Positions 23,422-35,131 of a DNA stretch of 64,000 nucleotides are shown here, piece after piece. The notes beneath the pieces were generated by a model, which saw only the letters and a program-made list of their open reading frames with translations, ran no database searches and was not told the origin of the DNA. The DNA is taken from assembly GCF_000151315.2 (NCBI RefSeq), contig NW_011887304.1, positions 311,357-375,356 of the forward strand, read 5' to 3'. Source of the DNA: Capsaspora owczarzaki ATCC 30864 (taxonomy: Eukaryota > Opisthokonta > Filasterea). The stretch's first letter is position 1. Every line of letters starts with the position of its first letter. The position numbers and the translations under genes were made by a program.

Positions 23422-26400
23422 TCACTCGTCATCCTCATCATCATCATCGTCGTCGTCGTCATCATCATCATTCTCCTCGGCCTCTGCCAGGGCGTTGAGC
23501 CACGCGTTGACTCGGAACAATGCATTGCCCTTGCCAGGGAAATCGTCGTTGACATCTTCCTTCCACAGCACAAAGCCTTCCTCGTCGACGATATCGCAGT
23601 GATAGAGCAACTTGAACAGGCGGAGAATGAGGTCTGCACAAGTTTCACCCGAGGACATAGCGCAGAAGCGTCAGTCGTCTCGTCGAGAAATGCGGCAAAT
23701 TCAATCCAAAACGAAAACAAACAAAAAAACAAAACAAAACAAAAAAACCAACTGCTCTCCTCACCTTTGGGGAAGTCCCGCTTGAGAGCAAACAGCTGCG
23801 CCGCATAGACCACATAAAGTTGAAGCTTGACGTCGTGGTCTGTAAACTTGCGAATGATTGGAGCGTACTGCTTGAACAGAGCAAGCTCGGTCTTTTTGGC
23901 CTCGGCACTCAACGTTGAATCTCCGGCAGCGTCGCCTTCCGAGCCGGACATGACTTTGCTGTCAATGTGATCAAGCACCGCGGACGACAGCAGCAGTACA
24001 AAGTCGGGCTTGGTGAAGAACGAAGGATCGCACGTTTCCTATTCAAATTGTTTTGTTTGTTGTGTATACGGAAACCACAAAGGTCAGCGCCACCGCACTT
24101 GGCCCACGCGCCAAACTTGAACAAGCGGATTCCAACTTACCTTCAGGAACTTGTAAATCTCGGATATCGTGGCGTTGCTGGCCAGCATTTCGCGAAGCTC
24201 CAGCTCGGTGCGCAGCAACGGCTTCAAAAACTCCAATGCCTACGTCAAGCCATGCCAGTCAGTCGAACAAAACACAAGCAAAAAAATGCTGGAAAGAAAA
24301 TCATCAAGAATCCACCTACATAGCGCTTCAGGGTGTGGTAGGTCTCGGAGCTGGAATTTCGCGCATGGGGTGGAAGGAATTGGACAATGTCGAGCTTGGC
24401 GGCAGCAAGAATCTTGGGCAGCTCGTTGGCAGCGGCATCGGGTCCTGCAGCACGCGCCATGGCAGCAACCAATTCGAAAAGCAGCGGCGAGCAGGCGCAG
24501 TCCATGCCCTGGTCGGCAGCAACTTGCGTGTTGGCAGTTTGCAGCATTCGGGCAACAGTCATCAACGAAACAACATCCAGGGTGATTGCGTGACGAAGGA
24601 AGTCTGCGATAATGGCATCAGCCTGGGGCACGTCGACACGCAAGTCCGGGAGTGTCAGAACGAACGCCTCGAGTGCCTCTTCCACGTCGCTGGCAGACAG
24701 CAGCTTGGCCGTGATCAATTCGCTCACAAGGTTGGCCGCTTGGGCTGGTCGTCGCGCACGAGACGCGGCATCATGTGCAGCGCTGGGTTCGGGGTCGGCC
24801 AGGAGTCCGAGAAGCCGAGTCACAAGCTCAGTTTTGAGGGCACGCGACATGCGCAGTTCACGAATGCATGCGACCGCTTCTTTCAAGTCGACTACTGAAA
24901 AGTACTCGATCAGCGTGTCTTTGAAACGAGCACGGATTTCGTCGCTTGACAACGAGGCGGCCTTTTGAGATGCTGCCGGTGCTTGCTGCTGCTGCTGCTG
25001 CTGTTGTTGCGGAGGACGCGTCGAAGAAGGTGGCGGGGAAGGCGAGTTGGTGCCAGAGCGTGGCGCATCCGCGAGCTCATCGAGCCCACTCCCAGTTCCA
25101 GAGCTGGAGCGCGAGCGCTGAGAGCCTTGCAAGTTCCCAGCGACGGCTGCGTTGGCGTTCTGACCTGTCTGCGGCGATCGCGATCGCGCAGAGTAATTCG
25201 ACTCGGGCCGCAGACTGACCTCGCCGGACGAGTCGGCAGGGCGCCGAAGCGGCCGAATTGCCAGCGGCTCGTTGGGCGACGGCGCAGGAGGAGGCGCAAA
25301 CATGTTGCTTCGTGAGCGGCGGTTTCCGGTGTTTGCCCCGGCTGGTGATGTCTGGGGACTGACCGCTGGCTGGCCAGAGTGGGCGGCAATGGGAGAGCCC
25401 GCGCCTGCCGAAGAAGAGCCGTTTCGCGAGAGGGACTGCTGCTGCGATGGCGCATTCCCAAGCAGACCCGGAGGCTGGCGCTGAGCGGGATTGCCGCGGC
25501 CAGCACCGCCGAGACTGCCGTTGCCGCTGGAGGGCGATCCAGAGGAGGCCGAGCCCACGCCCTTGAACATGGGGTCGAGCGAAGCCTCCTGGCGAACCTC
25601 CTCAATCGTCTTTGGCCCGGCCTGGGTCTTGGACGCTGCGGTTCGGCGAGCAACCCAGTTCGCCTGCCGCAATTCGAGCACGTCTTGGACCATAAACCGG
25701 ATGCGAGAGGGAAGCTCGGGGTGGACGGCAAAGTCTTTCATCCGGTCAAAGTACTTTTGCATGAGCGGCTTGGCCTTCTCGTGATCGAGTTGCTGGCCCA
25801 CCGTCGTTAGCAGCTTGCAGAGACAAGCAATGTCGTCCGGATCGACGTGTTTCAAGTCTCCCAGCAATTGCTGGATGCAAATGTGCAACACCCGCTCTTT
25901 GAGCATCTCGAGCTTGAACAGCTCTCCGATAAACCGAATGTTGCCCAGCATTTTGCGCTTGGCGGCTATCAGGCGGTCGCGCAACTCTTCGTCCTGCGCA
26001 TCCCAGCTGTGTCCGCTCAGCTCGGACACCGCTTTGGAACGATTTTCAAACTCTCGTTCGCACTCCAGGAGCAGCAGTCGTCGGAAGGTCTGTGGGGGGG
26101 GAGGTGGCAGCACACGACAAAGCAATTTTGGGAATGGTGGCGGTGAGCGTTAGGAGATGCAAATTTCGCCTTTCACTCGAGTAAAACACAAAAACACGCA
26201 CCGTAATGTGCTTCGCGTTGGGTTCGGTGCTGGGCTCCTCAAAGTTCGGCGCCTCCGAGTTCAGCTTGGTGCACAAGGATGCATACATGGTGCTGTACTG
26301 GGGCTCATCGATTGCCTTTTCGAAAATCTAGCCGGTACAACACACCGATAAACCGATAAATCGACATCCGTGAGCACAATAACGAAAGGATTGCGACACA

Positions 26401-27234
26401 GGGCAAAATGGAGCGTCACGTCCATACCAGCAAGATAATGCCCTTGAGAATTTCGACATTTCGGATTCCCACGTCAAGTAGCGATGTTGCAATCCGCTCG
26501 TAATTGTCCGGGGTAAGCTTATTGAGAAGGCTGCAAAGAGGGTGAAAAAGGGGGGGGGGATGAGCATCCGATGAGCGTTTTCAAAAGTAGACGCAGACAG
26601 AGCGGCGATGGCCTCACCTTCGCACATTTCGGAATATCGTGTCGTTGTCCAAGACACCACTAGCGAGTGCGGCAGCCGCAGCGGGCGTCGGTGCAGCGTT
26701 GAGCGCGCGCGCAGGCAGCCACCTATTGTTGGATCTTTGCAAGGGCGCAACCTGGAGCAAAACCAAGCGAGAGGATTGGTGGGTGAGTCAAATCAATTCT
26801 CACCAACATGCAGAGCGATCGATTGTGTGAAAATGACTCACGGGCGACGCGAGGCTCGGATGGGAGCTCGATGGCCCACCAGGGCTGTTCGATGCAGCGT
26901 AGCCATCGCGAGCACTGCCGCCATCTCGACCGCTTCTTGGGGTATGCGGCGATGATCCTCGCTCACGGTGCAACGGCTGCTGCTGGTGGTGGTGGTGCTG
27001 GTGGTGGTGTGAGTGGCCAGCAGAAGCAGCAGATTGACGCGATGAGGCAGGCGGGGAGGACAGCAACCCGACAGGCGGTGCAGCTGAGCCTGAATGGTGC
27101 GTCTGTCCTGTCGACGACGACGACGACGAGTGCGGCGACGACGAGTGCGGCGAGTGCGGGTGCGAGTGAGACGAGGCCTGGTGCTGCTGGTAGTGTGGAG
27201 AGTGGCCGTCTCGCTGGGAACACCGCAAATCCAT
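23422..27234 (-). CDS. EIF4G2: eIF4G2/DAP5 (NAT1)-like translation initiation factor
   Basis: Eight phase-consistent exons: 27234..26842, 26751..26618, 26530..26428, 26327..26202, 26089..24320, 24239..24141, 24038..23765 and 23633..23422, giving about 1,036 residues. A His/Ser-rich N-terminus leads to the NRWLPARAL block, then MIF4G at about 163-398 (NVRSLLNKLTPDNYERIA, RKMLGNIRFIGELFKL, PSRIRFMVQDVLELRQANWV), a disordered linker, MA3 at about 631-750, and a C-terminal W2 domain (GFVLWKEDVNDDFPGKGNAL) ending in an Asp run. These blocks match human eIF4G2 (QKWIPARS, AFLAWKEDITQEFPGKGKAL) more closely than eIF4G1. No YxxxxL-hydrophobic eIF4E-binding motif is visible in the modelled N-terminus. 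It would scaffold cap-independent or alternative initiation through eIF4A and eIF3. The 5' end is uncertain: exon 1 may start upstream or at a non-AUG codon, as in human. Confidence 0.85.
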
Positions 27235-27928
27235 CAGAAAAGAATAGTCACAATCCAAAATGCAAAAAGTTCCATAGATGAGTGAGTCATGCACATTGAG
27301 TGAGATGTGAGGCAGAGTGTTGAAGCCGGACGCGATAGAGCGAGAGCGAGAGCGAGAGAGAGAGTCAGACTCGACCCGAGCCTTGTTGTTCTCTCATCTT
27401 CCAAACTTTGTCTTGGTTTGTTGCTGTGAGGATGGTGATGGCGATGCCGTGGTGGCAGGTCAAAGAGGGAAAGCCATAAAACGCAATGCAACGCCAAAGC
27501 AAAGAAAAAAAAAAAAAAAAAAAAAAAATAGACTTTTAGGACTTTGACGCCTTTTTTTCGTTTGTACTCGCCGTCCATCCAAGACAACGAGCGGGGCTTC
27601 AAACGCCAGCGAGCGAACACGCGCGATGTTCGAGGGGCGGTGGCGGTGGCGGTGGCGGTGGCGGTGGGTGTGGTCGGATGCGAAGCAAAAAGCTCAATGG
27701 AACCTTAAAGAGAGAAAAAAAAGACTCTATGCGTTTTGCCCAGCCATGCACTCAGGCACAGGCTCAGACGCCTCCCCCACAGCGAGCGCTCGTGAACAAG
27801 TAGAAGAAGACCACGCATTCGATTAGTCAGTCAGGCAGCCCAGTCAAAGAAAGGGGGGGGGTTCTCGTTCAAAAAAAAAAAAAAAAAAAAAAAAAAAACA
27901 CTGTAAAACACGAACACAAGAACACAAG

Positions 27929-27964
<36 letters not shown>

Positions 27965-28430
27965 TGGCTGGTTTTGTTGTTTGGCTGGAGAACCATTGCC
28001 TGCCTTTGTTGCTTGTGTTGGTACACTCAAAAACGCCACTTCGCAAGGCGCCAAAGACAAAAAGATACGTTTCATGGTGTGCTTGAACGTATTGCAAAAA
28101 AAAAAAAAAAAAAAACGGAGTCATGGAGATGGAGCACAAAAAAAAAAAACAAACCGATCGCATGGTAAAGAATGACCGCTTCTGTATTTGGATTTGACAG
28201 CCAAAAAGTGAAACACACAACAAAATGCAGGTTGAAGAAAAATAATGTATGGGTGTGTTGGGAGGCAAGCAAAAAAAAATAGTCGTATCAAACTCTGTGG
28301 TTGCACGCATTAGCAAGGGCTGACCAAAAGATTGGCAACAGCCCCCGCCATCCGTCATGTCGGTCCCTCCCTCCTGTGCAAATGCAAAACCGACAAGGGC
28401 GCCAAAAACTCATGCAAACAGAAGCTCGCG
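27235..28430. other. eIF4G2 5' / sphingomyelinase-1 3' intergenic region
   Basis: 1.2 kb with no recognised gene. Contains long A-tracts (27504-27528, 27871-27898, 27930-27960, 28097-28115), a (GGTGGC)n-type repeat near 27640-27665 and GA-rich sequence near 27340-27365. An eIF4G2 leader exon could be hidden here, but none could be supported. Confidence 0.55.
27871..27960. repeat. Pair of long A-tracts
   Basis: Two runs of roughly 28-31 A separated by about 30 bp of A-rich sequence. Oligo-U in minus-strand transcripts. Confidence 0.8.
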
Positions 28431-29289
28431 CTAGCAGCGACGTCCAAAGTAATCCAGAGGCAGCGCGGGGACGGCGGGGGAGCTGCGGCGCTTGTTGGTC
28501 TCGAACGCCTCGAGACAGCCCGCGTAATAGTTGACAATGGCGTTGTTGGTCAGGCAGTAGAGCACCGCGGCGCAGGATTCGAGATCGCACGGCCGCGCGC
28601 CATTGCCGGCATGCATCAGCGTGACAAAGAGAGAGGCCAGCTGCTCGTCCACGCGTAGCCGCTGCGAAAGTGCGGCAAAGCTTGTCGTTGACATGTCGGT
28701 CATGTTGAACGTCTCCTTCATCGAGTAGAGACGCCCCCAGGCACTCAGAGCAATTTCATCGAGCCGGGTCGCGTTCGCAGCGGCACCGCTTGCTTTGGCG
28801 TCCAGGTTGGCCTGGGTCAGATTGAAAAAGTACGTCTCGTGGTCGAGCAGCTCGAACGTGGTGGCATTCAGCGTGTACACGCGGAATGCGGGATTCAGGT
28901 CGACATACGGGGTCAGCGAAGGCGCAATGAATGTGACGCGCGTTGGCTGATCCAGCAGCGTCACAGAGGTTCCGTTCGCGGTGGAAACGGCATGCGCAAT
29001 CTGGTAATAGTCCAAGTGCTCGTGTCCAAACGCAGCCAAGACAATGACGTCCTGGAACTGGGTGAGCAGGTCGGCAACAGCACCTCCGTAGGGCGGCGTC
29101 GCATCGAGCGTGCCCGGAGGGACGTGTCCAATCAGCACCACTTTCTCGCCCGACGCGCGCGCGTTTGTGAGTGTTGTCACGAGGAATTCCTGATGCTGAC
29201 GAACAATGTCTAATTGGCTGTTCAGAACCACATAGTAGTTGCGCTACCAGCCGAGAAAAAAAACAAAACAAAAAAAACAAAACAAAAAA

Positions 29290-29351
<62 letters not shown>

Positions 29352-31300
29352 AAGCGCAGAAACAGGACGCAAATAACAATCCGTAAGTGTGCAATAATGA
29401 AGCAACTCGGATGGCTACACGCGCAAACGCAAACTCACCGAATACCCAAACTGCGTGTTCATGGCGACCAGACGAAGACCGGGAAGAATACCAGTGGTGT
29501 AGGCGCCGAGATATCGAAAGTTGTTCAGCGTGTTGTTGGGCACAAGATTTGCATAGACATTGGCCAGGCCATCCAACTGGTACATGTCCGACCGAGGGTC
29601 GAAGAGGTTGTCGGGGTAGTAGTCGTGGTTGCCGGAGGTTGGGAAGAGCGGCAATTGAGGCAAGTTGGCTTTCAAGATGGCGGCGATTGTGGCTGTGCGA
29701 TTGAGGTTTTTGGTCCAAGTCGAGTTCCAAAAGTCGTGCGCAGGGTTGTCGCCATTCCAAATGCCAAAGTCCAGGCGCCCGTTCGCGGCCGTCTCATTCG
29801 TGACTGCAGAGTTCCCGACAAACGCAAAGGTTGCATTAATGTAGGCAAACAGCGACCGAATGGTGCGCGGCGCCAGGTCGCACTGGTAGTCGCCAAACTC
29901 GCCTGCTGTTCCAGAGCCGTCCGATGGCTGGCAGCACAGATACGTCCCGCAGTCTACCTTGGTTCCGGCGGCATACGTTAGGTCGAGATGGATATCCGTC
30001 AGTTGCAAAACTCGAATGGTGGCGTTTGGCGACACGCCTTGTGTGTAGGTCGGAAAGTTGCGCCGCTCCAGCTTGTTGGGATCGGACCGAGGTTGTCTAG
30101 AGGCGGACTTGCGAGAGCCAAACAGGCGCGCTAGATCGGGAGTCGCGGATGTTGATACTCGAGCAGCGCGGTCAAAGCGGGCAACATGAGGCGCGGTTTG
30201 CGCGCCGCCACGACGACTCGCAGACGCCTTTGTGCGTGCGTGCGGCAAGCGATCTTGGAAGAGCAGCGCCAACATCTGGACGGCGTCCGTCAGTTGCTGG
30301 CTCTGCATCAGACCGGAAGGGTTTGCGTCGCCTCCTCGGGCAGGTCGGTTGTCGTTCCGTCGCTCACTCAGGGTGAGGAACGGCGTCAAGTCAACGACGG
30401 AATTCTGGCCGTTTGTACCCATCGTAATGTTGGGCACGATGCAGTAGTTGACCAACGAGCAAATCTCGTCCGGCGTGAGGTACGACGCGCGCAATGCCGA
30501 AACGACCGCTGGAACATAGCGGCTCGACAGTCCAGGACAGACCTTGTCGGTATCATATCCAAAGAAACTGAGAGCTGTGTGCAAGGCACAAAGCACCAAA
30601 AACCAAACAAACACACACAAAACAAAGACAGGGTAGGGTGTAATTGCCAAGTTAGCAAGTGCGACGCGCGGACTTTTTGTTTATCGTGGGTGTAGTGCAC
30701 GTCGGCTTTGTTTGTTGTTTTCCTGTGAGAAATTCCCAAATAAATCGACTCCACTCCCCTGTTCGGTGGATAGCGCGGGCGTGTTTTTGGAATGTGTGCG
30801 TGTGTGTTTACGTGTTCACGGTTGCTTTGCATGGGTTGCGTGTGACATGCCCAGCAAACTGGCACCATCTCATGAAAACCATTCCCTATCCATATGGAAG
30901 CCAACTTACACTGTGAGCAAATGGTTTTGAACGCCAACTCGATGGTCGGGTCGTCAACGGTTGTCGAGACAAGCTTCAGGGTTGGCAGTAGGCGCTGACA
31001 TGTCCCGCACAGGCTGATGAAGTTGGACAGTTTCGAGTCTGTGAAAGGATTGTTGAATGGAAGTGGCACCAATGGAGCAGCGAGGTCTCGGCGGCGACGG
31101 TCGGCGAAGCGAAGAGACTGGTCGGCGTTCTTCTTGTCACCTGGCGCGTTGGCAACGCGATTGCTCGTTCTTCGCGCAGCACCGACACTGCGCTGATTGA
31201 TGACTGGAGCAGCATATGCGGTAGAGAATTGGTGCACGAGACAGCAGGCTGCCAGCGCCAATACGAGCGTGAAAAGCACCGATTTGCGTAACTCTGACAT
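28431..31300 (-). CDS. Acid-sphingomyelinase-like phosphodiesterase, copy 1
   Basis: Three exons, 31300..30910, 30574..29439 and 29243..28431 (phases 1 and 0), give 779 residues. A signal peptide (VLFTLVLALAACCLVHQF) is followed by a saposin-B-type domain split by intron 1 (CGTCQRLLP, ICSLVNYC). A calcineurin-like metallophosphatase domain carries an intact metal site: LTDIHLDL, WNGDNPAHDFW, TSGNHDYYP, IGHVPPG and FGHEHLDYY. A CGTYLCC...FGDYQCDL segment matches the ASM family (CADPLCC, EYSKCDL). The family hydrolyses sphingomyelin or other phosphodiesters in lysosomes or outside the cell. It is the last member of a four-gene head-to-tail array and appears catalytically competent. Intron 2 contains a 59-nt A run on the plus strand. 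Confidence 0.9.
29292..29350. repeat. A59 homopolymer in intron 2 of sphingomyelinase copy 1
   Basis: Uninterrupted A run on the plus strand, U59 in the pre-mRNA, placed roughly 50 nt upstream of the intron's 3' splice site. It is the longest homopolymer in the window; its exact length is vulnerable to assembly error. Confidence 0.8.
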
Positions 31301-31558
31301 GTTGCAGATTTAGGGAAAAACGCGGAAATAAATTAACGGCGGAAAAAAAAAATCAGAAAAGGGGAAATGAGCTCAAAAGTTTTGTTCGAAAGAAGAATAA
31401 GTGTATTGACACGAGCTCATTTTTGACTGAAGACTGGACTGACTTGGAGCAGAGAAATAGATGATCAGGCACTAAACGAAAACTAAACACAAACAACGAA
31501 TGCAAGCAAGCAGAACGAGACGAAGCAAAGAAAACGAAAGAAGAACGTTGTTGTCGCG

Positions 31559-34500
31559 TTAGACATGAGCACCAAAGTAATCCAGGGCGGGTGGCAAGGC
31601 TGCGGCGGCGCGTCGCCCCACGGCAGAAGAGGTGTTGTTGGTGTTCCCGACGACACAACCGGCATAGTAGTTGACGATGGAGTACTGGGTCACGCAGTAA
31701 AACACGACGCCGCACGTCTCAAGTGGACAGGGTCGCGGGGCACTCGCAGTGTAAGCAAGAGTCGCAAACTGAGCAGCGAGCTGCTCGTCATGACGGAGGC
31801 GGAGGCTGAGACCGTGCATCGAACTCGGCGAAACATCCGTGAGGTTGTAGAAGGCTTTCAACGAGTACAGCTGGCTCCACGCATCCAGCGCAATCTCGTT
31901 CAGACTGGCACTCTGACGTTTGCTGGACCCGCGCCACGGCTGGCTGGCAATGTTTGCTTGGGTCAGATTGAAAAAGTGCGTTTCCGCGTCCAACAGCTGA
32001 AACGTTGTCGCATCAAGCGTGAAAACCCGGAACGCAGGATTGGTCTCGGTGTACGGCGTCAGAGAAGGCGAGACAAACGCGACAGTGACGGGCGCTGTCA
32101 CGTTCGGAGTCGGGTTTGTATCGTTAGTGAGAGCAGAGACCATTTGGAAAAAGTCCAGGTGGTCGTGGCCAAAGACACCAAAGAGAACAACGTCTTGGAA
32201 GTCAAGTAGAGTCTGAGCAGCAAGTGAGCCGAAGGCGGGGGTCGAGTCCATCGTTCCGAGCGGTACGTGGGACATGACAATGACTTTTTCGCCAGCGAGT
32301 CGAGCGTTTAGCATGGTCGCGCGAATGAAGGTCAGAGCTTCGGCGACTACCGAATTTTGATTGTTGAGAATAACGTAGAGATTGCGCTGCAGGTGTGACA
32401 AGCGCGTCCGAGCAGAGTGCAAACCACAAACAATCAAAGTGAGTTCGAAAATGATTCCAGTGAAAACAGTGCAAAAACAACCTCAGAAATACATGTACCG
32501 ACCGAATACGAGTACTGCGAATTGAACGAGAGAACACGCAACCCAGGACGTAGCAGCATGGAATACGTTCCATACTTGCTAAAGGCGGCTTTTGCCGGGG
32601 CATCCAACCAAGGCTCCCACACGTCAGCAAGCGCTTTGAGAATGTAGCCATCCGTGGCAATGTTAAACAGATTGTCAGGATACACGTCATGGTTGCCGAT
32701 GGTGGCGATGACAGGCACACCAGGCATGTTTTTCTGGAAAGCGCGAGCCAGGATTTGGGTCATTTGCAAGTTCCGGCCCCAGCTGGCATTGTACATGTCG
32801 TGGGCAACGCTGTCGCCACCGTAAAGCACATAGTCAATATGACCGTTAATGGCGGTTCCTTCCGGCAGTGGGCTGCCAGGATAGGAGAAGGTTGCGTTAA
32901 TGTAGGCGAAAAACGAGTTGAAGGTGCGGATGGACAGGTCACACTGGTAGTCCCCAAAGGTACCAGCTGAGCCCGGTCCAAAGCTTCCGTGGCAGCAGAG
33001 ATATGTCCCGCAAGTTGCATCACTGCCGTTGAGGTATTGCAGATCGAGATGGACGTCCGTGACGTGGAGAATCCGGACGGTCGGCGAGCCCGGCGCCTGG
33101 CGACGATGAGAAGCAAGCTCTTGCTGGAGCTGACGAGGCGTCGATTTGGCACGGAAGATGTTTGCCACGCCTGGGAAATCATCGAACGAAGCCCGCGCAC
33201 TGGTGTCAAACCGGGAATGGGTCGCTTCGGTTGGCATTGCTCGAATCGCGTGCGCCAGTTGTTCTGAAGCTTCTTTGAGCACTTGGCGTCTGTAGCGGCG
33301 CATCGGCGTCATTGGCGGTGGAGTATTATTGATAACCACGGTTCCAGTTGCGCTTGACGAGGGACGCGGGGTTTCGGTGCTTGACGAGACGCGCAAAGTA
33401 TTGGCACTTGAAGAGAAACGCAAAGTATCGGTGGCTGCGAGACGCGAGTTGTCATCGCTCGCACCGGATGGTGGCGGGGTCGTAGCTCGGCTGCTGCTGC
33501 CTGAGCTTGATGAGCTTGGAGGCGAGTTGGATGCGAGCGGACTGTTGCCCAGAGAGGCGGCGCCTGTGGAACCCCTGGAGCCGGTTGCAGAAGTGATACC
33601 TGGTGCAGGGCCAGATTGAGATGGTAGTGATGTACCCGAAGGATTATTGGCGAGACCAGACGTGGCAGTCGGATTGACTGGAGGCGCTTGGCCGGTACTG
33701 GTCGCCACAGGCGGATTGCCTCTCGAAGACGGCGGCTGCGTCGTTCCATTGGTAAAGGACGAAAAAATGGTGGTGTTGAACCGCACGCAGTAGTTGAGAA
33801 GCTCACAAATCTGGGGTGCCGTCAAGGTAGTGGTTCGCAGCGCGAGATCTGCGGGAGGGACATAGAGGATGGCCAGTCCCGGGCAAATCAACTTGCTGTT
33901 GTAGCCAAGTAGTTGCAGAGCTAAGAAAGGCGTCAATAAGATCAAATCAACGGCGAGTCAGTGTGCACACAACAGCAAGTTGTACAATTACCCAAACAAG
34001 GTTTTATCACCATGGCAGTACAATGGAACATGCCAAACCCACGCAAACACGAAAAAAAAAAAAAAAAAAAAAAACGCCCGAAAATTCCTGACTCGCGCCA
34101 CCGATCGAATAAAAAAAATCGACATTCATCACGCATCCAAAGCCCAAAATGATAAAAGAAAAGAGAAAAGAACGCCAAATTGATACGCATTGCTGCAAAC
34201 GGCAGAGCAAACGGAAAGAGCTGTGTCCCTGCGCTGTCAACCATTCCTGTTGATTGACCGTCGACGCATGCAACGAGCGTCATGGCCAAGGCAGAAAGCA
34301 GAGGAAGGTGTGTTGCAGTCGTACAAGCCTTCGTGCCCCGGTTTTGTTTTTGTGTTTGTTTTTGTGTTTTTGAAAGGTTTTCATGGCAGCGTGCATGTTT
34401 TTGGCACTGCGTCAAAACACTGTCCGTTGCACCGTCTCTACCGCTGCAAGTTCGTCAAAAGATACCTGCACTGAACAGAAAAAACAACTACACTTACAAG

Positions 34501-34942
34501 CATCGCACACGGAGGAGAACGATGTCTGGAGCGAATAGTTGCCTGGGGCTTGAGCGAGCCGGAGCAGCACTGGCATCAAATTCAGACAATTGGTGCAAAT
34601 CGACTGCAACGATTGGCCGCTGTTGATGCCCGTCAGCAGTGGATCCGAGGGTAAAGGCACGATGGGTACAATGGGTCCAACGGCACTGTCAGACTGGACG
34701 TAGACGTCCCAAACGCCTGCGCGGCGAGAGCGACCAGGTTTGAAGGATGAACGCTCGGCTCGCCTCCCATCTTTTGAATCACCGACTTTTGAGGGCCGAC
34801 TGCGACCACCGGTTGTTGCACCCGGAAAAGCTTCACTGCTGCGACGATGTGATCGATGGACAGGGGCACTCTCTGTGACGCTGCAGAGCGCCAGCGCGAG
34901 CAAGAAGACGATCAACGCGGAAATTTGCCAACGAAAACGCAT
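31559..34942 (-). CDS. Acid-sphingomyelinase-like phosphodiesterase, copy 2
   Basis: Three exons, 34942..34498, 33920..32503 and 32386..31559, with the same intron positions and phases as copy 1, give 896 residues. A signal peptide (ISALIVFLLALALCSVTESA) is followed by a saposin-B-type domain (CTNCLNLMPVLL, VCDAC, ICELLNYC). A long Ser/Pro/Thr-rich linker (roughly residues 200-320), absent from the other copies, precedes the metallophosphatase domain. The metal site is intact: VTDVHLDL, YGGDSVAHDMY, TIGNHDVYP, MSHVPLG and FGHDHLDFF. The intron 2 donor is the unusual GTCGGT; it alone keeps frame with the conserved RNLYVILN start of exon 3. Probably an active secreted or lysosomal phosphodiesterase. 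Confidence 0.9.
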
Positions 34943-35131
34943 TCGTCAAAAAAAGCGAAAAAAATACAAAGTGGAAAAGCAAAAGGTAAACAAACGGAGT
35001 AAATGTTGTAAAATGACTGGCGCAGGATGTCCCACGCACGCATGGCGTTTATTATATCTACACATCGAGTTTGAAGAATGATAAAGTATAGTCAAGTATT
35101 TTTCCTGGGCGCGACAAAGCCAATTTCGTTG

